From: Strigamia acuminata
Taxonomy: Eukaryota; Arthropoda; Chilopoda; Geophilomorpha; Linotaeniidae
Reading direction: 5' to 3'
DNA length: 64,000 nt
NCBI GenBank assembly: GCA_949358305.1
Contig: OX442315.1
Coordinates: 22,160,427 to 22,224,426, forward strand
Shown here piece after piece: positions 1-14,300 of the stretch. Made by a program: the position numbers and the translations under genes. The first letter of the stretch is position 1. Every line of letters begins with the position of its first letter. Under the pieces are notes generated by a model. It had not been told where the DNA came from. It made no database searches and saw only the letters and a list, made by a program, of their open reading frames with translations.

Positions 1-824
1 TACTGCAAATAAATATAAAAAAGTGGTCGAAATTAAATTTCCAATGAATGTAAGTTATTACGCAAAATAAAATTGCAAGAAAAGATAAAAGAAAAAAGAA
101 AAGAAAAAGAACAAAACCATTCACGTATTAATGAGATAAATAAAATATGGTCAGTTAAAGGACAACATCTCTGCTTAATTTCAAACAAAAATCAATCCGA
201 ACTTCAAATTTCTCAACAAGAATTAATAATTCCCCAATTTATTTCCCAATAATCAATTTTAGTGTACGCAAGTAGAAACCACTAAAATAAAACTAAAGTT
301 TTTCCAAGTGCTGATTAAGCATATTGTAAAAATCACTGCATCTTTCAAAGCAACGAATGAGAAAATCAATGCTCGAGAATTTTTATTTCTTCTACCACTT
401 TTCAAACCAATTCAAGCAAAAAAAAATACAATCTTTACAAATTTTCTCATACCTATTCCTATTCAAATGAATTCGCACCTCACACATAAATATTTATATT
501 ATTCTCGAGACTTGAGAGACACTAAACTATAAACAAAACTTAAAAAGAAATTATTATAATTTCCTTTTCTATTTACAAATTTATTCGTTTTAATTCATCA
601 GAACTCATTCGCCATGAATGAAATTGGTTGACAAATTCTAGGAAAAAAAACTAATAACCGCAAACTAAATTCCTCTTATGCGTAACATCAAAGACCATAT
701 TTTAATTATTTATTTGAACAAATATATTCAATGATGTTTTAACCTTTGTACAAAACAGGCAAAATAGAATCAAACAAGCAAGTTAAAGTTAAACGACTTT
801 AAAAATACAAATAAATACACTTAC
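1..824. other. No exon seen; presumably NOP14 intron
   Basis: AT-rich sequence with only chance open frames. No stretch matches the NOP14 continuation expected after the donor next to 825, so this is read as intron, with the remaining exons outside the window. Confidence 0.5.
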
Positions 825-3595
825 TTCATAAAATACCGAACATAAATACAGCCCCTTAGCAATCTCTTGCCTTGAATTTGGTCGACACTGGAAAAAAAAA
901 CACATTAATAAGATCACAAATTAATGATAATGACGCTAATTCATAAAAAAAAATTCTTATCTATTAATGCAGACTGCGAAACGGCAATCAACAGTTTTGA
1001 CTACTGAGTTAAAATATTAATTTAATTTCTTTCTTCTTAAAATGTAAACGAATTTTGATTTTATTTCACCGAAAACTACTTCTTACTGCACTTTTAACAC
1101 ACAATTCAATCAATTGTAATGTCAACCACAGCTGGAATACAAATGATCCCACAAATTTATCCCTCAATTGACATATTACAGAACTTTTCGTTTGGCTCAT
1201 TTTCATAGCAATAAATTTGCATATAATTATTGTAAAAAACGAAATGTGTACTTTAAATTATTATGTTCACCTTTAATTATTAGAACACTAAATTTCTTTA
1301 AATAATCATCGTCGAACGTTTTAATAAAATTATAAAATATATCTTACCTCCGACAGAATTTGTCCCATGAACAACAGAGCCGGTGTCACCACCTTGTGGC
1401 GAAAATCCGATGTAGGGAACAAAACAAGAACCAATTGAAAAAGCACCAACTGAAAAGAAAAATTTATCAATTTCATTACGATTTCTTCAGTTTCCAACAC
1501 TTTTCTTACCGTATCATATTCTGGAAACACAGATTGGATTCCACTTAAATATTGCACGCTGTTTTTAACGTAGTCAATTCTTTTTTCCTTCAACATCTTC
1601 ACGAAGCAGTTAGCAGCGCTTAATGGTGACGAGTGAGCCAATTCGTACAAAAACGGAACACACTTATCCACTGTATCTAAATGACCAGCACCTTTCTGTA
1701 CTAAATGATCAATATACTGCAACAACAAGTTATAAAATTCCTAAAAAAAAAAAAAATAAAGATTAAAAATCACATTATCCAAACCTCATTTCATTACAAC
1801 TCACTTCTAATTTTTCGTTGTTATCAGCTTTCAGTTTGGAAAGATTGCATTTAATAATTCTGTCAATTATAATCGCTTGCTCAGAACTGGAATATCCATC
1901 AACTAACCCAAGGAAGTCTTGAAACGTTTCAGGTACTACGAAATAAAACAGAGTTAATTTTAGCGATTTTTTCCAGAAATAACTGAAATTACCTTCAAAT
2001 ACATATGGAATTTCATCCCTCTTGCTGCGCTTTAGCTTAGTCGGTGCTTTTTCAAGCACTTTTTCTTCACTCGAAGCGTCCGCACTGCATTCACTTTCAT
2101 CATCGTCATCAATATCAGATTCAACATCGGAAAAATTGTCTTCTTCGTTTTCTTCTTCGTCATCATCGTCGCTGCTCCCATCTTGTTCCGACAATTCCTC
2201 GTCGTCACTATTGCGATTGTCCCGTTCAGGCAACGAATGTTCATCGTCCTCATTCTCAGCAAGTCTGCCATCTTTATAAGCTAAAACGTAATCAGATTTC
2301 TTTTTCCTTCCAAAATCGAAACTGCAATTACAAATTTAAAATTAACCGATGAACTTAATTCAGACAGAAGTCCCATTTACTTGTCCTCCAAATCATCCGC
2401 TGAAACGTGATTGAACTTGACGTGACTTTCATCACTTCCCTTCATTCTAGCTAATCGATCAGCTTCCAGTTTCTCTAACTTTTCTCTTTCCTCAGTCGCT
2501 AGTTCTTCTTCGGTTTTAAGTCGATCCAGTGGTTTCCCACGGGCTTCGTATTTCAACGTTTTCACCAGCATATCGTAAGAAGTTGGCTCGGTTGAAGGAC
2601 GAGGAGGAGGAGGACCGTCATCTTTCATCTAAGCAAAACAAAAATAACATAAAAAAATTGTTTCATGTAATAGATTTAATCATTTAACTTACATTTAATA
2701 GACTTTGCAGATCCTTCCATTCGTTGTCTAATTTTTCCGTTAACTGACACGTTTCCTCTCTTACATTTTGACGGTTCAACTACAAATTTTAAAATTATTT
2801 TGACTTTTTTCACACTAAATTAAGATATTCATTCCAAATACTTTTTTTAATTTCGTAAGTGCTATCATTTCTTCTATTCTCTCTTCCCTGGTTTTTTCGT
2901 TTCGGAAATTCTCGTTCGTGTCTGAATTATCTTTTTTCTTGAATAATCCACCAAAATTCGTCTGCTTCAAGAAATCATCGGCAAGTTTTTCTTCTTCTGA
3001 ATCATCGTCACTACGTGGATCATCAAATTTCTCGATTTCAGCTAAAGATTGCCCGTAATGCGTTAAATGCTCTTCGTCGTTGAGATGGAAAACCATTTTT
3101 CCTCTCTTCATTTTTTTCTCTTCCGCAATCTGTAAACGATGGAAATTTACAAACAATATTAAAGCCGGTACGTTAAACTCAATAATTGTCCTACTTGTCT
3201 TTCTGCAGTAAATCTCGCGGACATTTTCTCTTCGAGTGACATGGTCGCGTCATTTTCACCAATTCTACGATCGATCATCGTGTTCGATTTGTGTTTTTTC
3301 TTATATTCTTGTAACAATGTCTCATTACGCTAATAAAATACGAATATTTACCAACAGTTACTCGATAATTTTGTCATTACCGTACCTTTTTCATTGCTTT
3401 TGCTCTAGCAACACCTGGCAATCCTTTATCATGTTTAGTTTTCTGCCCTATCACGACGTTTTTCTGACGATTAATATGTACTTCAAAGGGATTTGTTTTC
3501 TCAGGCTTTTGTACACTCTGCAATCTTGATATTCTCTCAACCAGTTTCTTAGTCTTTTTCCTCGGACGTTTTCCTTTCCCGTTTGCCCTGGCCAT
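825..3595 (-). CDS. NOP14: NOP14 nucleolar protein, 5' part (runs off the left edge)
   Basis: NOP14 is a nucleolar factor for 18S rRNA maturation and 40S subunit assembly. Ten coding exons are readable on the minus strand: 3386-3595, 3195-3329, 2842-3129, 2693-2779, 2381-2628, 1993-2321, 1805-1935, 1510-1740, 1348-1449 and 825-887, about 608 residues with consistent phases. The N-terminus shows the family signature NPFEVHINRQK followed by HDKGLPGVARAKAMKK, then LNDEEHLTHYGQSL, a very acidic Asp/Glu/Ser tract in exon 6, and VPETFQDFLGLVDGYS with LFPTSDFRHKVVTPALLFM in the conserved core. The start MARANGK at 3595 follows a possible acceptor (tttgcag), so an intron in the 5' leader is possible. 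The 60 bp intron between exons 8 and 9 has no stop and could be mistaken for coding sequence. The C-terminal exons are not in the window; the exon at 825-887 ends in a good donor (gtaagtg). Confidence 0.93.
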
Positions 3596-6500
3596 TTCTA
3601 ACTGCAAAAAAAAAAAAATTCAATGAAATCATTTTAAAAAGAAAATTATGAATTGAATGTATGACAATTCTTATACGAACATTTTTCTAGATCTGAAATA
3701 AATTAAAACTTGGCAGAACTGTGTGACAATACTTCAACAAGTATAATTAAACCATCGACAGCATGCTTCTCATTCAACTTGACGCCATTTTGACTGAAGT
3801 TAATACGGAAGCGTATTGGTAACCTTCCGAAATCTGCCGTGAGAGGCGCTGCTATTGATAAAATTTATCCAGACTGTATCGAAAAGGATGAACACATTTC
3901 CACATCAATAATACCGGTATATTAATGTAAGTTTTTGATACTGATATTGATCCAATGGCTGATTAATACTTCTGAGGCCCTTAAATCCTTTGAAACAGTC
4001 ACCCCATAACCAGAATCGGATCGGTTACAAAAAATTGCATTTTTTAGGTGCTTAAATTCATTTATTTGCAGAAATAAACTTTTATCTTTGAAAAAAAAAG
4101 AAGCTATTTTTAAACAATTAACTCAAATGCTAATTTTGGCAAAAAATTGGACCGTTTTAGTTTGGAAGATGGATCATTTGACCAATAAAAAATATGGAGT
4201 GAAAAAAATTAATTTCTGACAAAATAATATCGACTTTTAAAAAGGATAGAAGGTCAGGGACACCTTATTGATCCAGCCCAAAAACGTTTATTGAAATATT
4301 CATTTCTGAGAATTGTGCCTCCAGTGAAGTTTAATCAACGAGTCAGAAGATGGAATAAGATGAGGGAGAAGGTGCGGCGGATGTATCAATGCTCGCTCTT
4401 AAGTCTGGGCATATCTATGCATGGTATCTATACGTTTCAAACTTCTCTGATTCCCCCCAGTGGAGTTGGTTTTACTGCAAAATAAAAGGCATTTGTTCAC
4501 GCACAAATGAGTCGATTAAACGGGAATAATGCCACGTTTATTACGACATCAAATATGTACACGTTTAAAGCTAGCGTTACTATCGGTACGTAATTGGATA
4601 ATCTTAACTCAAATGTTTGCCGAGTAAAATTGAAAGTTTATTTTGAAGTGCGTAGTCTCCAAAAGAGACTCACAGTTGAAAAGGCGATCCAATGAAAATT
4701 CCACTCACGGATAACAAGTACGCTCCAACGAACCGAGGAAACAAGACAAGTGACAAGCGTAACCAAAAGAAAAAGAAAATAAAAAGACAAAAACTATAAA
4801 ATGAAAAAGTCACACAAGTTATAAACATTATATGTAAAAGCATTTGTATAGCTAAATAAAAGGGTTAACGTCTGCAATAGACAAGTGCGATAGCTAATTT
4901 AAAATTAATCAGAGTTCCTTTTATAATATAGCACAACTGACATTTTGCTAAATTGTATGACAAGTGGTAAAATCTCAGACAAGTTAAATTCAGTAGAGAA
5001 AACGCGTTATATTTTTTTACGACGCCACAAAATGAAAGTTGCATAATGAATGTTCTTTCAAGTGTAATGTCCCAGAGGAAATGAACTTCCACTTTTCCAA
5101 CCTTTGTATCTCTTAAGAGACTTTAAATCAAATAGATTTCCTAAGAAAAATGGGCTCAGGCAACGAACACATATGAAGTAATGTTACACAAGTTGAGGAA
5201 ACATGGCGGGTAATTGCTCAACATTCTTACGAGATTTAAAAATCACAGCAACATCGTAGATCGTTGAATGAATGGATATTTTTGTGCTAATTTAATTTTG
5301 CATCGTTTAATCCGATAGAATAAACCAATTCAACTGTTAAAACAATACGATTATAAATAATTAGGCCGTATTGTGTCAATAGTAAACAATATAGATGCCA
5401 CTTATAAAATGAGACAGCTAGCTCTTAAGCCTTATGAGCTCCATGGATTTTATCTGCTAAGTTGTCAAAGACTCCTCGACCATTCTTATGAGCTGAGACA
5501 GTAAGCTGCTAAGTCGAAGATCTAGGGCTTAATTCTAGTCAAGAACGAAAAAATTGGTTTGTGTTCACAGTAATTATTTTATTCTACAAAAAGATGTTTT
5601 TGACAGGGACGATCCCTAGCAATTTTTCTAAGTCCCATATGAGAATTCTTATGTGTTATTATGAAAAAAGCTAAAAACAATCTCTATAGATTCCTCCACG
5701 GACTTTGGGTTCAGAGGTCTGATGGTCTGTCTGTGTGGATGTGACACTCAAGATGGTAATTCGATTGGTTCTAACGATCACCTGACTGTGAGGTCCAATA
5801 GAAGCGCCGAAAAACCCCTTTTGCAAACCTTTTGTTGCAAAAGGGGCTCGACTGCAATGATCAACAATGCAATATCTATGTGGAAGGCTCGGCTGCGTTG
5901 CGCTGATAAAATTCGATCAGTTTGTATAGTAAATGAAATAGGCAAGTTTGCTTTTAATTTGGTGAAGAGAAAATATCAAATTCTTTGATTAAATGCATTT
6001 AATTTATTTTTCACTAAAGTACTTGGGGCATCGCAGCTAAATTAGAAGCAACTGTAATTAATGTTTTGGTCAATTTGACTGTAATTCGAACTTAAGAATG
6101 GATTTGGACGATTTTTAACGGTATTCTGTTGCTTTTACCAATGGATTAAATAACTGTCATGTGTGATGTGTATTATGTTTATTTAATATAATCTAAATTT
6201 AATATAATATAATTAATTTAATACAATATTGTATTAAAATTTTGAATTTCGTAATATACATAAAGTATAGATAATCAGTAATTTCTTTAGATTCGAAAAA
6301 AGTAAATAAAATAAAGATAATTCAATTCAAATTAGTTCAATTGAAAATAACTTAACATAACCCAAAGTAAAGTCCACTTCAACAGCAGTCAAAACGAATT
6401 TGTGGTCGGGAGTATGTTTTGTGAAAGACGATAATCCATTGAATTACTCCTAATGGCAATCTCATTTCTATACACGTAATGGATTGTAGGCATTCTTGTT

Positions 6501-8351
6501 CAATAAAGGCCTTTATTGATATTTCACTTAAGATTAACATTAAGTCCAGCAACAAATTTTCACTTTGATTACATTACAGCATCGCGTATATATTTTTCCC
6601 TATTACTATTTCAAATTTAGCTTTTTATTTGTAAATTTTCAAATTCGGACTCGACCGCAAATCTTCATCCGCATGAATGGAAAGGAATAAAATCAATTAA
6701 TCGATTCACTTAGACATAAATCTAATTTCTGATTAAACGTCTTACGGCATATAGAAATGAAATAGAAAGTTTTAAATTGTTCTTGTGCTAAAACTTACAA
6801 GTGTTTGCCGTAATTCAATTGACCTGAATGCAGATTATTGTATGGGTCAATGGTGATACACAAATCAAATGATGTAAAAAGGTATTTACAAGTAAATATT
6901 TTCAAACTGCTGATTTAAATTTTACCAATTGTGTTCCATTAACTTGCACTGCTTTGTCCTTCTGTGTTTGTTTTACTTGTGTGCTTAACATGTCGTGTTA
7001 ATGAAGACAAGACTGTGTGGTCCAACATCACAAGTAGGTCCAAATTGGTAACTTGTATTCCTACCCTGCTTTATTTATTAACGACCAACGATTTCCAATC
7101 TCTTTCTCAACGAGTCTTCGCAATCTGGTACAAAATTCTATCAACGTGTGCGCATTTATGTTGTAATAATGCTGGAAATGTTATTTCACAAATAATAAAA
7201 AAATTTCTGACACGAAATTTTTGCAACCACCGCGCACCAGATCCTGTTGTTTATAATAGGATTTATTTTCTAGTTTAAATTTCCGGCGTATTATCGATCC
7301 TTTTTCCTCACTGTATCACCGTAAAACCAACCTTTTATGTGCTTTTATAAAGTTATCAATCACTCTTCTCACTCTTATCATATTTCTGTAAGACACGTCA
7401 ATTTTTCATAGTTTTATCCGACAATCATAAATTTAAAATAAAAAAAAATAAAAAACATCATTTTTTCGCTTTCAATTGTAGGTCAGATAAAACCACAAAT
7501 AGAATTTTTATCTCCATTTTATCTTCCTTTTTTAGTTCGGTCAACCTCCGTCTTTTGAAATCTAATCCGGTACGTTTGATGTCTTAATGTCTCCATCAAA
7601 GTAATCACATTCCCAAATTTTTATCCATGCACCGTATATATAATCTATAAAAATATAAATAAATAAATAGAGACTTAAAGCAACGACTTATCAGTGTTTA
7701 ACTACCAAAACACAAAAGTTGACTTTCACTGTGGACACACTTGTCCAACTAGACTACTCCCAGCAAATAATAAGTCAGAAGGTTATCAAACACAAATACA
7801 GAAGATAAACAAAGTCGTCGTTACTTTCTCAATTCCCCTTTTACGTAGAACGTCCATCAGAGCGCGCTAGTGAAATCAGGTTACTATGACGACAACAGAT
7901 GCAGCCTCCCTTACAACGGATGCTTTGCTCTTGAGTTCCACTATCGCCGGCAACAAGCTTCATCAGTCGGCTTGAGCAAGATGGGGCAAGCGCTTCGGCT
8001 TTGCCAATGCGATTAGACGGGACGCGCTAGGGCCATCACAATAGTAAACAAAATTCAAAAAAGTGTTAAGAAGAAGAGAAAAAAAAATTCGGTTATGTGA
8101 AAAGCGCCGTACGGTGACAAACTTATTATCAATGTTGACGCAAAGTCCACGCGAAGAGGTTGGTGCAAGTTGACGCGTCCTATTTATGTTTGTGGGAAAT
8201 GTTGTAATGTTGACGGTGAAGCCAAGTAGATAAAGTAGGTTTGGAAATTTGTGAATGCAAGAGCAGCCAATATTCAAAAGTCAGGTCACGTGACTGATGA
8301 CAAGCTTAAACTAGCTGGCGAGTTTTAGTTTTCGCTACAGCTACTTCTCAG
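3596..8351. other. Intergenic region between NOP14 and the amine receptor
   Basis: About 4.75 kb between two divergent genes. Open frames here (for example 5722-5988 and 6964-7278) have no family signature, biased composition or splice support. The only distinct structure is the short inverted repeat at 5815-5846. Promoters of both neighbours should lie here, but no diagnostic core element was convincing. Confidence 0.6.
5815..5846. repeat. Short perfect inverted repeat
   Basis: The 12 bp arm CCCCTTTTGCAA (5815-5826) is repeated inverted as TTGCAAAAGGGG (5835-5846) around an 8 bp loop. It lies in non-coding sequence between NOP14 and the receptor. Function unknown. Confidence 0.8.
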
Positions 8352-11300
8352 ATGGAGACGGAAGAAACAAATCAACTACTCACCTTATCTGGATTTGGCA
8401 ATGAAACGTCGGTCGAAGATTCGCTCACCTGGGATCAATTGCTCCTGCGAGTGAGTGGGGCAGTGTTTTGTGGATTGGTCATCTGCCTCACTTTAACAGG
8501 TAAACACAAATATCTTTAATATTCACCTGTTGATCACAGTATTTTCTATTTTTGCTTGCTCGCTTTATGTGCGTGCGGAATTACAATTACGGTTTTCGTC
8601 CAAAACTGTAGTTATGGCTTAAATTTACGTCCAAAACTGCAGTTACGGCTTAAATTTACGTCCAAAACTGCAGTTACGGCTTAAATTCACGTCTAAAATA
8701 AAGAATAGAGAGTTTTCCAGTTCGATGTACGAGGTATTTATGTTCGTGGACTATTTAAGCAATTTTATTTGATGAAATTACCCAATAATGGCTTTTCTGT
8801 CTTCAGTTTATTGATTTTTATGGTAATTGAAAATAAGTAATTATATTTTGTACTTATTTTTAGAGGCAAAAATTGACGGCTTGATTTTTTTGACATTTTA
8901 CCAATAAGAAAAAAACTAACAAAACAAAAAATGTAACGATCACTTATGGAATTGACAGGTTTATTTCATATTGTGTCATTTTTTTTTATTCTTTTATTTA
9001 AAACTAAGACAAAAAATGACATTACTTTTAATCAATAAAGCAATAGGGGTGTTTCTGCCAGATTTCTAAGTGGCAATTAGTTCCCTAAGACGGAGAGGTA
9101 GCAATTTAAAAATAGAAAGTTAACATTAAACAGAAATTGTTCGCGATTTTTTCAATTAACATTAACGTGTATGGAATTTATTTGATGGAATTTTTTTGTT
9201 TGGTATAATTAATGATTTGAAAGCGAGCGAATTGTTTCCCCAGTCAGAATGCTCAATCAGATCTGAGAGACAAAAATGCTTTGGAACATTTGATTAATTT
9301 ACAACAACCCAGAGCAATAAAGTGAAAGTTAAATTAAATTCCAGACTGAATAAAAATCTTTTCCAGTTAATTAAAAACTGCAACACTTATGTAAACAAAC
9401 CTATAATTAATTTTCAAAAACTAATAAAACAACTACAACCTCTTTTTAAATCATTCATGGACAACAATCATTTACACCCCAGTTGGTTCCAATATGAGGT
9501 ACAGCCATTTCATGTTATCACAACAAATCCAGTGACACAAATTCGACCAATATATTGACATAAATGTCTTTGGACGGTTTAGTTCATCCCGCAAAATATC
9601 GGATGTGGGTTTCATGGATGTTTGAAGTGAGAGAGGCCACCTGATGGATTTCGTTGTTTGGAATGCTGCAACTGTCATTTTCCGTCGAATCAAATCCGTC
9701 AAATGTTAATCCTATTGGTTAAATACAGTACAAACACGGTATTATGCAGAATTAATTAATCGCAGCTGTTGCCAGTAAAATCAGTGTTTGTTTTTTAAAA
9801 TAAAACTAACATGAACACTTGAGTGGACTCAGTCGCGTCGAATATTCTTTACTTGAATGGTCGACGGGAGTCTTATTTCCCGGTAGTCAACGGTCCAGAC
9901 CGAATATGACAGTCTTTTTTCATTTAAAAACACTTAGGAGTAATTTCATTTTCTGGCATAATATTTTGTTTGTTTTATGGTAATGTGAATTATTATGTCT
10001 CTGCTTAGCTGAATTATTGTCATTTCTAAGCAGTGATTGGACGTTTATTTCATTTGTCACGTTGTTTTTTTGAAAATTAAGCGTTCATTGACGTATCTTT
10101 ATGAGTTTGAATGCTGAAGATAATTGAGACGAGAAACGAGACAAAAAAACGCAACATTGAGAACAACAAAACTAATCAGTTTTGTAAAAAGGATTAATTT
10201 AGATTTAAAGCTACTTCCCAATGACGTTATTTCTTACTTATCGAGTTTGCAGTTGCATCACACTTCATTAGAAAGGCTTTCATAAGAAAACAATACCTAA
10301 AACATAAAAGAACTATAAATAAAAATGCAGCATACAGTTGCATGGACTTGCAAAAAAATTAAAATATAATGATTAAAATTATACATGATGGTAATAATGA
10401 TGTAAACAACAGCTAATTAGAAGAAACTAAAAATAAAAAAATGGAAAAGTAAACTTTCAAAGTTGTAAAATAACGCTAATTACGAACCCAGGTGTTGTGA
10501 TCCCAACTTTTACAATCAATTTAAACAATTCAATAAAATGCTAATTGGTCGAAACCGTCTCAAAGTATTCGCATCATTAAACAGCCATTAAGCATACAGA
10601 CTAATGTAAATGAATCCGCAGCAGCCAAGCCTAGATTAATGATTACACGATGATGATAAAAATACCGACACTAAAGCTCACCTTGCTCAGAATGCATTCA
10701 AAATGTCGTTATTTTGTCGAATAAAATGCACTCACATTGTGCCATCATTACTTTTAACCTCCGCCCCTCTCTTAGCTCTTTTGCAGTACAGGTATACGTA
10801 ACTTTATAATTCTATTTTAAACCAGTTCAAAATTAATCGAACTTTTTAAAAACAGGTTAAATGTTTTGATTTCAAACTCTAAAAAGCATTTATTTCCTGT
10901 TTTTAAATTCAGATTCCGTAGAAAATGGGAAAATTTAAAAGTTTTTATTTAGTTCAAAGCAGAAAACAACGAAAAAAAAGAAAAGAATTTGTTAGAGATT
11001 GGAAGACAGTTCAATAGAATTGCATTAGAGTATTGCAAACCACCTTTAGGCCGCAGTTTTAAACCGGCAATATTGGACGCACAACTCCCCTAGGGAGAAG
11101 AAAGTTTCATACTTTTCACACTTTAATAATCCGAAAATAATAACAACAGCTAGAAACTACATCTCCACAAAGGAATCGACAACAAAAGATTGAAACAAGT
11201 AGAACAACGGGAGAAAGGAAAAACATGATTAGTCCGCACTCTGCAGTAAACACCATTCTCTCCGTGTGGACAACTTCACTGGAATACCGCAATGCAACAA

Positions 11301-14300
11301 AATCAATTTGGAAATTCCAAAACAGACGAGAAGATATATAACTGTAATATCATTTTTATTGACTTCTCGTCCAGAATGCAGATAGAAAGTTATAAGTTTG
11401 CGAGTGGCTTACCATGGAATATAGTCACAAAAATCTCTCGAGTATGGAAGCAGCTGTGATCTTACCCTTAGCTTCACTTCTCTTTGCTGATTATAACACA
11501 GCTGCTAGGCAACCAACCCATATACTCGCAGTAAAGAAAGAAGGAATTCCGTAATAATAATTCCACTATCAGGTTGTATTAAATTAAATTCTGCATTTCC
11601 GAGTCTTGAAAATGGCCTGGCCAAATAATGCAAAAATCGAAGTGGTTTTAAATTCCATAACCGTATTGCAAACCAATCAAAAGCTCAATAAAAAGACGAA
11701 AAAGCGTATTGGGAATTAATTTCACTTCATTGATTCCATGTTTGTGCATAATTAATTCTTTTTTCTCTATAAAATATTCAAATGTTGAGATCTTTATTTC
11801 TATTTTCCAATTTTGCATAGAAAGTAACAAGCAATTCACGTTTCTCAAAAGAAAATTAACTTAAAAGACTGGTTCAAAGAGAACCGATTTCCTATTTACT
11901 AAAAAAAAAAATATTAATAATTCAATTGGACGTACATGAATGAAGTAGACATATCCTCTATTTTACAATTCAAAATCTCTTTTTTATATTCTCCTTTAGG
12001 AATATTAAATTTTTCCCCAACTTCAACGAACAATTTCTTTTGCTTGCTTCAGCACATTACATTGCGCGAAAATTGCCATGTTGAATAAAGTTCATTTCTT
12101 TAGATATTGAGCCACCCGGTCAAATAGATTGAAAGAACTACATTCAAGATCGGATCAATAAGGGTATCAAAGCAAAATGTGAAATCTCCCTGAAGTATAT
12201 TGATTTTTAAAAATCATATCAATACAAATAAAAGTGGGGACACAATTGATCCTAGAAATTGGTTTTAGAGAAATAAATTTGCCATAAAATACCTTGTTAA
12301 ATTTCTCACATAAATATCCTGAAGCAAATCTCCTGTTCAGTTTCGTTGGCAAATGTAATTTACCCCAGAACTACAGCCAAGTTCAAATTTAGAACAAAGA
12401 GCAATGTCCTACAGTACAAGTAACTAATACTGAAGCAACAAGATGACTAAACTATAAATTTGCAGCCAGATGGTTTCAATTATTTGAGTTTGTTATGGTT
12501 TCAATTAGTATCAAATGGCTTGGTTATAGTTAAACCTGTGGTTTCGGAATATTTCTAATTCTAAATTCCCTTGTTTTGTTTAAATTTTCGCCTGAGACAA
12601 TTAAAAACGGTGATTTTTAACGGTGGGAAAAAAACTTTTAATTCAAATTCCAATCGATTTTGTTCTTTAAAATTAACATTTCAAAGACACAAATCAAGTC
12701 ACCTGCCCAAGCAATGATAACGACTTCCTTAATTCCCAGTCAAAGGGTGCCATGGTTGAGAGAAGGAAATTGATAAGGAAGAAACGAGGTGTAACTGGAC
12801 ACTGTGCAATCAGTGGCGTAAAGAAAAGCCATCAGAAACCGAGACTCTTGTCAAAGACAGCAAGCAAATCCCTACAGCAACCGACACTTTAATTTTGCTC
12901 ATCTTCTCCAGGCGAATGAAATAATAATTAAAACAAATAACATATGTTTAATCCAAAAGAATGCAATTATTCATGCTACTTTCTGAACACTCGTTGGATT
13001 AAAGTAATCACTAAATCATTAACATTTTACAATCCCTCCGTACCGTACTTCAATCGAGCAAGCATGCGTGAATCATCATTAAAGATTATAAATGAACTCC
13101 ATTTACATTATAAATTAAATTTTCGACTTGTTCTCTGCTTAGTTTTATAGTTTTTGAATTGCAAATTTTTTCCCCCTGCAAATAAGAACATGAAATGCAA
13201 ATTAAGCATCATTACTTTTACTGTCTCCTTCATGCAATGCCACGAGCTCATTTCCACGTATTAATTAAATGTAAGAAGTTACTGAAATTCTCTTTTTATT
13301 AATCGAAAAACTGCCGCGTGTAATTAGCTTGGTTGGCGTACACTTGTTAATTTATATTTACACGTAATTTATTAAATATCAATTACAATTTTAACCCTTA
13401 TCAAGACTAACACCAATGATTGAATTACCTAATGAGTAATTTATTGCAGCTTTACTTTATTGACAGTCAAAGTGGCATATGGCATGCTGGTACTGTGTAT
13501 TTGAAAAATCAATAGTTTATCGGTCTGCAAACTTGACAACACACGCTCGATAGTTTCCACTGTGTCAAATTAAATGATTAGCAATAGGGGCTTTGTGACA
13601 CTCAAATAGAACACTCATTTACAAGGAATACAGTTACGCTTAGATCTCCATATTAAACGCCTGTAACACAAAATTTATTCATAAAATGTCCCCAATCTAA
13701 AATGCTACATTCAAACAGATACGGCTTGACTCTATCAGGCGAACTCGGCGACCCCCTAGTGTCCTAGGGCCTCGTTTAATACCAGAATGTGGAAAAGAAG
13801 CACTCGATTTCTGCACGGAACATGTTCCTTCTTCAAGATGCCTCGGGTATTTTATTTCACTTTGAACCACCTGGAATTTTCTCCTCACGTCAGTGGGACC
13901 TCCCTTATGACTTTTCGCTCTGAAGTACCCTTTGCACTTTGCATTTTAAAATAAACGAATAAACGAATCGCTAATCTTGTTGATAGTTACACACACTTTA
14001 CATCGTGTTAAAAGCAATACTTTACATGAGGGAATGTAAATGAGCTCGCGTGAAGACGAGTTCGTTCGTGATTTTGATTACATTTTTGCTGCTTGAAAAC
14101 ATTTTCATTAGGGAGTTTGCGGAACAAAATTTATACACTCGTTTTATCACGAAAAGATTTCAAACTTATGTTGAAACTAGGCAGATATGAAAACATCTAA
14201 AATTCTATATATAAAAAAATCTACCCACGGGATTTGAAAATAAATTTATTTCCTACAAGGAATTTCCAAATAGAAATTTATAAAAAAAAAAATAGTTTGC

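Noticed and set aside
1450-1509. 60 bp without a stop joining NOP14 exons 8 and 9
   Set aside because: It begins gtaag and ends tttcag, and the family alignment is continuous only if it is removed; read as an intron.
2022-2352. Plus-strand and alternative-frame open stretches opposite NOP14 exon 6
   Set aside because: They mirror the acidic Asp/Glu/Ser codons of NOP14, giving Ser-rich or His/Arg-rich text; the NOP14 frame explains the DNA.
5722-5988. 88-residue plus-strand frame with many cysteines
   Set aside because: Cysteine spacing fits no domain, and the frame runs through the short hairpin.
7963-8277. 104-residue minus-strand frame upstream of the receptor
   Set aside because: No family motif, no good splice sites, biased text; probably chance in a locally less AT-rich stretch.
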